From contig JAPLCX010000060.1 of NCBI GenBank assembly GCA_026392035.1, positions 1 through 36,685 on the forward strand: DNA of 36,685 bases, given 5' to 3'. This DNA is from Candidatus Auribacterota bacterium. GTDB taxonomy: Bacteria; Auribacterota; Tritonobacteria; UBA1439. Below, one piece after another: positions 33,316 to 36,685 of this stretch. The position numbers and the translations under genes were made by a program. The number at the start of each line of letters is the position of its first letter. The stretch's first letter is position 1. Below the pieces are notes generated by a model that saw only the letters and a program-made list of their open reading frames with translations, made no database searches and was not told where the DNA came from.

Positions 33316-33480
33316 ATTTCAGAGGCTGATGGGAAAAGGCATCACCGCTGTATCAACTGTCAAGGATAAAGATTTGACCCCCAATGCACCTCCAAGGCCG
33401 CTCTTTGTTACCCAACTATTTCTATCTTTTTAAATTACAGCAAGACATCGTGGCGCGAAGGGGATCGCACAGAAGCGCCC

Positions 33481-33879
33481 TTATTTTGATAGCTTTGCCC
33501 AGAACTGCCGTGGGCTGAAGATTGGTATTCCCTCAACTCTCTTCAGTGCAAGCAGGTCATTATCTCCGGTGACTATACAATCGGCCCCACCTGAAATGGC
33601 GAGTGCAAGTATGTTCTCATCGCTGCGATCCCTGCATATATTTCTTGGGAGGGCTTTGGGGGCTATCTCTTCGCACTGCGTTTTCAGGAATACCACGATA
33701 TCGCGGACATTACGGACTGGAACTTTTAACTTTCCCCTGAGGCAGCTTCCGAGTTCGTCGATAATGAACTCACTCGTCAGAATACTATGTTCAGCAAGAC
33801 ACAGCTCGAACACATCCTGGCAGAGGCCGCGCGTGGCAAAGGCCGCCACCAAAATATTAGTATCAATGACCACCCTCAT
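33481..33879 (-). CDS. PIN-domain ribonuclease toxin (VapC-like)
   Basis: 132 residues. The acidic active-site pattern of PIN nucleases is present: VVIDTNILVAAF (D6), EFIIDELGS, DRSDENILALAISGGADCIV and TGDNDLLALK. The type matches the PIN-family toxin component of COG1569-like systems, which cleave RNA. Its start overlaps the antitoxin stop by 4 bases (ATGA, 33876-33879). The order is antitoxin then toxin on the minus strand, as expected. The C-terminal FSPRQFW is also typical. Confidence 0.9.
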   Translation of the reverse strand: MRVVIDTNILVAAFATRGLCQDVFELCLAEHSILTSEFIIDELGSCLRGKLKVPVRNVRDIVVFLKTQCEEIAPKALPRNICRDRSDENILALAISGGADCIVTGDNDLLALKRVEGIPIFSPRQFWAKLSK

Positions 33880-34094
33880 GAGATATTCCTGAAGGCGTCT
33901 TCGTCAGTAAGCAGCCCCTGTGATTCGGCAAACGGGAGGATCTTTGTTCTCAGGCGCCTGAAACGGCGAATGGCAAGATACTTTTGGAGCGATTCGCGCA
34001 CGATGTCACTCACGGGAACATGCTCCTCTTTACTGAGCACGTCAAGTTGGGCCTTAAGCTTCCTGGGCATCCGTACAGTAACAGTATATTCCAT
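33876..34094 (-). CDS. Ribbon-helix-helix antitoxin
   Basis: 72 residues. The N-terminus YTVTVRMPRKLKAQLDVLSK is a ribbon-helix-helix DNA-binding motif, followed by HVPVSDIVRESLQKYL, and a C-terminal tail likely to bind the PIN toxin. It overlaps the toxin gene by 4 bases. The upstream region has two direct copies of gtattaca 10 bases apart, a likely autoregulatory operator. Confidence 0.85.
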   Translation of the reverse strand: MEYTVTVRMPRKLKAQLDVLSKEEHVPVSDIVRESLQKYLAIRRFRRLRTKILPFAESQGLLTDEDAFRNIS

Positions 34095-34105
34095 TATTCA
34101 CCTCC

Positions 34106-34141
34106 GTATTACAATGTATTACAGTTCGGCGCTTCCGTCAA
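34106..34141 (-). promoter_or_regulatory. Promoter and operator of the toxin-antitoxin pair
   Basis: Minus-strand TTGACG (34141-34136) and TACATT (34118-34113) with a 17-base spacer. Two exact 8-base repeats gtattaca at 34106-34113 and 34116-34123, 10 bases apart (one helix turn), cover the -10 region. A partial third copy, gtattact, is at 34160-34167. This fits ribbon-helix-helix autorepression. Confidence 0.6.
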
Positions 34142-34207
34142 CAACTATATTTGACCACTGTATTACTTCTGGAAAAGAGGATGACGCGGCTCTTAGGAAT
34201 CTGCCAG

Positions 34208-34351
34208 GTGAACAATATCAATTTGTGCACAGTCCCCAATGCGCCGGGTAGATACCAGATTATCGTGGGGCTCGTCCCGGAAGCCGTGAAGCCGAACGTT
34301 GCGAAAGCGATACCGGGGTACATGGACCAGAAGACGGTGACGGTGCAATAA
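34208..34351 (+). pseudogene. Possible 3' remnant of a secreted-protein gene
   Basis: The + strand frame reads APGRYQIIVGLVPEAVKPNV and ends in DQKTVTVQ, similar in character to the C-terminus of exported beta-sheet proteins and to PPGPYKVYVVMVPPGQ of the gene at 17535. No upstream part or ribosome site was found, so it is likely a fragment or chance. The 400-base gap between the antitoxin gene and the carboxypeptidase holds nothing else obvious. Confidence 0.25.
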
Positions 34352-34493
34352 ATCAGGGAGATGGGGACGGTTTTGCGCGATTTCCTTGATGTGAAAGTCT
34401 TGCAAATAACTTAATTGTGATTTAAATTGTGAAAATTAAACTGGAAATTATTTGCAACCGCTTCTCCGCAGATGAAATATCGGGAACCGCTCG

Positions 34494-36161
34494 CTAAAGT
34501 ACTGTAACGACTGCCGTGTATGCGGACAAGACATATTTGGTATAGCGTTTCAACTCGTTCAAATTACTAACGCGTGGTATTTTTCCTGCCTCTGCAGCAG
34601 CGAGAATGAAGGTGAAATCTCCTTTGATATTCGGCACGGCGACACTGTCAAGCATCTTGACGGTGCAGGGAGTCGACAATGCGATACTCCTGTACACAGG
34701 TTTTATTTCTGGTTTGATCCTGTTGGTTGGATAGATTGTGTAGGCCCCGTAAGGAGAGAGGCAGAGGAGATAGATATCGCATTTCTTCCTCACGGCAGTT
34801 CTCGATCCGGCGTTGAGCGTGAATCTATCGCCCGGCATGAGGGAGTTTGGCTTTACCCTGATGAAAAGCGGCGCAGGCGGGGGCATGGGCCCGCCTGCTT
34901 CTTCGCATGTATAAAGAACGGCCCCCATATTTCTCGCGCACTGTTCCTGTATGCAGGAGCCGGGTGGGTAGAACTCCATGGGATCGTCATCATTGGGATA
35001 CATCTCAAATGTGAATGCGAAAATGCGGTGCTCCCCGTACATCCAGTCGGCCCAGTCGCCATCGGAGACGTAGAGCGCGCTTGCCTGCTGAGGCGTATAT
35101 CCGTTGGTGGAGGCCATGTAATCGGCCATCTCGATAAATCTGCTATGGTCGGGGGGATCCATATCGGCGGGGATGGCCTCAAAGGTGTATCCGTAGGGCC
35201 ACATGATCAATTCTCCGAAGGTGTGGAACGAAATTGCCGTTTTGATATTCTGATGGCCGTTCACGAACGTCCTCACCGCGGCAGTCTCGGGCGCTGAGAA
35301 TGGCGACGGGCCGCGATAGACCTCGCTGCCTGGATCAGGGCTTGATCCTCCAGCGGCGCCCCAGACGTAACCATAGTTGCGGTTGAGATCGGTCCCCACG
35401 TATTCACTCCCCGGATTGGGCTGGCGATTTTTCCTCCACCACTGATAAGTGTCGTTGATAATATCGTATTCTCCGCCGTCCGGATTGACGTTGAACGTTA
35501 TGAATGTCTCCCTGTTGTTCACGATATCCGTGACCCGGTCGTCCACGTTGTAGTTATCGGTCAGGTAGTTCATTATCGCGAGGGTCATCTCCACGGTGAG
35601 ATGTTCCCGGGCGTGATGGAGCCCCAGGAAATATGGAGCGGGTTCTTCTCCATCGAGCTCCGGATTGTCGCTAATCTTCATGGTCCACAGTTCCCTCCCC
35701 TCATAGCTTTTGCCTATTGAGAACAGGCTTGTGATCCGCGGGTGGGCGGCAGCGGCCTGCTGGATCTCGGCCAGCATTCTATTGTAGTCATGGTAGTCGC
35801 TGTCTCTCGGAGGGAACCCCATCCGGGGGGCGATGCGTTCTGCTCTATAGCCCATGGCTTTGATAGCTTCAACATGCCAGGGGCGCGCATGAACGATTAC
35901 ATAATCATCTCCAATCTTGAGTATATCCGCTCCGGCAGAGAGGATGTCTGTTCGCGCATATTTATCCCTCACGGGGGTCACGCGGTACATCTCGAGGTCA
36001 TCGCTCTTATGGCTGGCGAAGGGCATAGTGCTGAGATCGAAAAGGACGGAGTGTGCGTTTGAATCCTGCGCCATGGCTATGGGGGAGAACCCGGACAAGC
36101 TGAAGGTCAAGAAGAGGAGAATGACCAGAGTATAAATTGAATGCGGCTTTGCACTCTCCAT
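34494..36161 (-). CDS. Secreted M14 zinc carboxypeptidase
   Basis: 555 residues with a signal peptide ([20 protein letters not shown], cleavage near AMA). Zinc ligands are H183 and E186 in LHHAREHLT and H313 in [16 protein letters not shown]. Substrate-binding N260-R261 lies in [13 protein letters not shown], and the catalytic Glu is E386 in [10 protein letters not shown]. This is the complete carboxypeptidase A-like set. A C-terminal domain of about 140 residues ([15 protein letters not shown] to the end) is beta-rich and may mediate attachment. GGGCGG is the nearest upstream Shine-Dalgarno-like sequence. It probably cleaves peptides outside the cell or in the periplasm. Confidence 0.9.
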   Translation of the reverse strand: MESAKPHSIYTLVILLFLTFSLSGFSPIAMAQDSNAHSVLFDLSTMPFASHKSDDLEMYRVTPVRDKYARTDILSAGADILKIGDDYVIVHARPWHVEAIKAMGYRAERIAPRMGFPPRDSDYHDYNRMLAEIQQAAAAHPRITSLFSIGKSYEGRELWTMKISDNPELDGEEPAPYFLGLHHAREHLTVEMTLAIMNYLTDNYNVDDRVTDIVNNRETFITFNVNPDGGEYDIINDTYQWWRKNRQPNPGSEYVGTDLNRNYGYVWGAAGGSSPDPGSEVYRGPSPFSAPETAAVRTFVNGHQNIKTAISFHTFGELIMWPYGYTFEAIPADMDPPDHSRFIEMADYMASTNGYTPQQASALYVSDGDWADWMYGEHRIFAFTFEMYPNDDDPMEFYPPGSCIQEQCARNMGAVLYTCEEAGGPMPPPAPLFIRVKPNSLMPGDRFTLNAGSRTAVRKKCDIYLLCLSPYGAYTIYPTNRIKPEIKPVYRSIALSTPCTVKMLDSVAVPNIKGDFTFILAAAEAGKIPRVSNLNELKRYTKYVLSAYTAVVTVL

Positions 36162-36685
36162 TTGCCCGCCCCCATGTGTGGCATATTCTCAATATAATAG
36201 TTACATTTCTTTTATCGAAAAGTCAAATATATATTGCAATCAAAGAGGAAATACACGGCGTAGGGTACCAAAAAACTAATCTGGGGCCAAAATCACAGAT
36301 AAAGGTCATGGGAAGAGCTTGGCAAGGGAGTGATTGGTCTTCCCAATCGACCTGTTGATGAAGATTGAAAAGGGAAGCGGCAACTAAACTGCTCATAATG
36401 TGCATCATCTGTAATTGTAGAAATGGATATAGTTGGGAAACTTAATTCAACATGAAAATATTATTCGTGCATATGATCTGAAAATCGGCCAAGGAGACCA
36501 AGGGAATGATCAGTCCTGTTCAAAGAACTAACTTTACCATACTTCGAGGGAATTGCTTTGCTCATAAGATGTTGCATAGGAGAAGGAGAGAAGAAGTACA
36601 GAAATGAGTTTACCCCATCGCGTGAGGCAGAGAGAGTGAGGTTTCATGCAGAGATAGGGAAATTCACCCCAGGAGGGGAGAATAG
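36162..36685. other. 524-base right-hand edge, no gene seen
   Basis: No reading frame with a convincing start or recognisable product was found on either strand. A minus-strand TTGACT (36226-36221) with a weak -10 may be the carboxypeptidase promoter. The last 100 bases are purine-rich and unstructured. Confidence 0.4.

Noticed and set aside
36137-36408. Short frames at the right edge
   Set aside because: No ribosome site, no recognisable motif, overlapping in opposite strands.

Overview
The window comes from a diderm (outer-membrane-bearing), probably anaerobic bacterium with GC-rich coding sequence. The evidence is an apparent Lol lipoprotein-sorting set, Spy-like and OmpA-era periplasmic proteins, several Sec-type signal peptides, an oxygen-sensitive 2-hydroxyacyl-CoA dehydratase/activase fusion and a radical SAM enzyme of the Tes/MJ0619 type. 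No rRNA or taxonomic marker is present. Together with the many TPR proteins, GT87-like and TMTC-like membrane proteins and palindromic interspersed repeats, the sequence suggests an uncultivated lineage such as Omnitrophota or a deltaproteobacterial relative, but that is inference only.

Layout. 0-1.5 kb: a radical SAM gene running off the left edge. 1.5-4 kb: a mobile-element zone holding an IS91-like remnant, a RAYT/IS200-like transposase between perfect 22-bp inverted repeats, a retropepsin-like protease gene split by a 163-bp MITE with 8-bp target duplication, and its small partner gene. 4.1-8.4 kb: a + strand cluster of LolB-like lipoprotein, FtsX-type permease, LolD-type ATPase, VTT/DedA-like membrane protein and LolA. 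8.5-17.3 kb: a mostly housekeeping - strand block (dehydratase/activase fusion, LarE, HNH nuclease, YchF, small Cys protein, HIT hydrolase, FmdB-like zinc ribbon). 17.5-30.7 kb: an envelope/secreted block with a Cys/Pro-motif exported protein, TPR proteins, a beta-propeller fused to an unknown C-terminal domain, two tandem GT87-like proteins, a TMTC-like membrane TPR protein, a calcium-repeat protein and a small membrane protein. 30.8-34.4 kb: a second accessory zone with a second MITE copy, a Spy-like gene behind a sigma-E-like promoter and a 27-codon upstream ORF, degenerate repeats, an ORF6N gene with an in-frame amber codon, and a PIN/RHH toxin-antitoxin pair. 34.5-36.2 kb: a secreted M14 zinc carboxypeptidase.

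How the genes fit together. The 4-8.4 kb cluster reads as one lipoprotein-transport unit: extraction from the inner membrane (permease plus ATPase), a periplasmic carrier (LolA) and an outer-membrane acceptor (LolB-like lipoprotein). The 17-31 kb block looks like envelope assembly, with polyprenyl-sugar-dependent glycosyltransferase candidates beside exported TPR, propeller and Ca-binding proteins. The intergenic spaces hold at least six families of palindromic or 10-bp-periodic repeats, and two repeat families occur as inverted pairs about 24 kb apart.

The best-supported unusual observations are (1) the MITE in the retropepsin gene, whose precise removal restores a 191-codon reading frame; (2) the RAYT gene flanked by perfect 22-bp inverted repeats; (3) the sigma-E-like promoter plus overlapping upstream ORF in front of the Spy-like gene; and (4) the degenerate repeat units around 32-33.3 kb.
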